Assembly: GCA_002449575.1 (NCBI GenBank)
Contig: DJXC01000025.1
Span: 1 to 5,124, forward strand
Source: Ruminococcus sp. UBA7014
GTDB lineage: Bacteria; Bacillota; Clostridia; Oscillospirales; Ruminococcaceae
Length of the DNA stretch: 5,124 bases
Direction: 5' to 3'
The position numbers and the translations under genes were made by a program. The notes under the pieces are model-generated. The model had not been told where the DNA came from, ran no database searches, and worked only from the letters and a program-made list of their open reading frames with translations. Positions 4,890 to 5,124 of this stretch are shown piece after piece (the stretch's first letter is position 1; every line of letters starts with the position of its first letter).

Positions 4890-5124
4890 AACTGTTTCAC
4901 CCATTCCAGAAAATCCAGTATCCATTGTGCAGATTCTGCATGAATCTGTGTATTGAAAATGGCAACTGCATTCTGAAAACTCTGCCCGTCCCACAGACGA
5001 ACAGAAAACAAAATCGTCAGCACGATAATACAGACCAGATACTGCATAAAAAACACATCTGCACAGCTTTGTTTTTTTTCCGGAATTTCAGATTTTCTGA
5101 GGACGGGCGGAATCCATTCTTCTG
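4880..5124 (-). CDS. C-terminal 80 residues of a single-pass membrane protein, upstream part outside window
   Basis: This frame is open from the window edge to the TAA at 4880-4882; no start with a ribosome site is visible, so the gene probably begins outside the window. The fragment has a hydrophilic, charged stretch (1-21), one transmembrane segment (about 22-42), and a short amphipathic tail rich in aromatic residues ending WILDFLEWVKQFWN. It overlaps the start of the M50 protease gene, so the two are coupled. This is the position where SpoIVFA-like M23 (LytM) proteins normally stand, but no M23 domain can follow because the protein stops 38 residues after the membrane segment. It could be a non-peptidase partner or regulator of the protease, or an unrelated membrane protein. 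I do not recognise the family. Confidence 0.7.
   Translation of the reverse strand, partial: EEWIPPVLRKSEIPEKKQSCADVFFMQYLVCIIVLTILFSVRLWDGQSFQNAVAIFNTQIHAESAQWILDFLEWVKQFWN

Noticed and set aside
4890..4994. M50 protease start at the ATG at 4994
   Set aside because: The first 35 residues overlap the coding tail of the upstream gene by over 100 bases, are not hydrophobic or family-like, and a better-placed ribosome site lies at 4897-4902.

Overview
All genes in this window read on the minus strand. The organism is most likely a low-to-moderate GC Firmicute of class Clostridia, with an Oscillospiraceae/Ruminococcus-like relative as my best guess. The reasons are AGGAGG-type ribosome sites, sigma-A-like promoter boxes, a rplS-lepB pair, and a SpoIVFB-like M50 protease next to the TIGR03960/TIGR03936 radical-SAM pair. 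The genus assignment is inference only.

In the direction of transcription (high to low coordinates) the window holds two blocks. Block 1 (about 5124 to 1129) looks like one tightly packed transcription unit. It contains the tail of a single-pass membrane protein, a SpoIVFB-type M50 intramembrane metalloprotease, an unrecognised three-helix membrane protein, a B12-binding-domain-like radical SAM protein (TIGR03960 type), and its usual companion DUF2344/TIGR03936. The last two are joined by a TTGA stop/start overlap, so the companion very probably starts at TTG. I see no terminator at the end of this block.

Block 2 (about 1122 to 1) starts with a strong promoter a few bases past the DUF2344 stop codon. 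A leader of about 160 nt follows, with a possible three-way-junction fold, then rplS (ribosomal protein L19), a hairpin-plus-U-tract terminator, and lepB (type I signal peptidase), which runs off the window edge. The leader has competing pairings and a segment complementary to the rplS Shine-Dalgarno, which suggests L19 autoregulation.

Block 1 thus carries membrane/envelope proteolysis genes of sporulation type plus an uncharacterised radical-SAM system. Block 2 carries translation and secretion genes. In many Clostridia the radical-SAM pair is followed by rng-rplU and rplS follows rimM-trmD, so the join near 1120 brings together two normally separate conserved neighbourhoods. I found no tRNA, rRNA, CRISPR array, insertion sequence or convincing plus-strand gene. 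The best candidates for something undescribed are the 214-residue membrane protein and the rplS leader.
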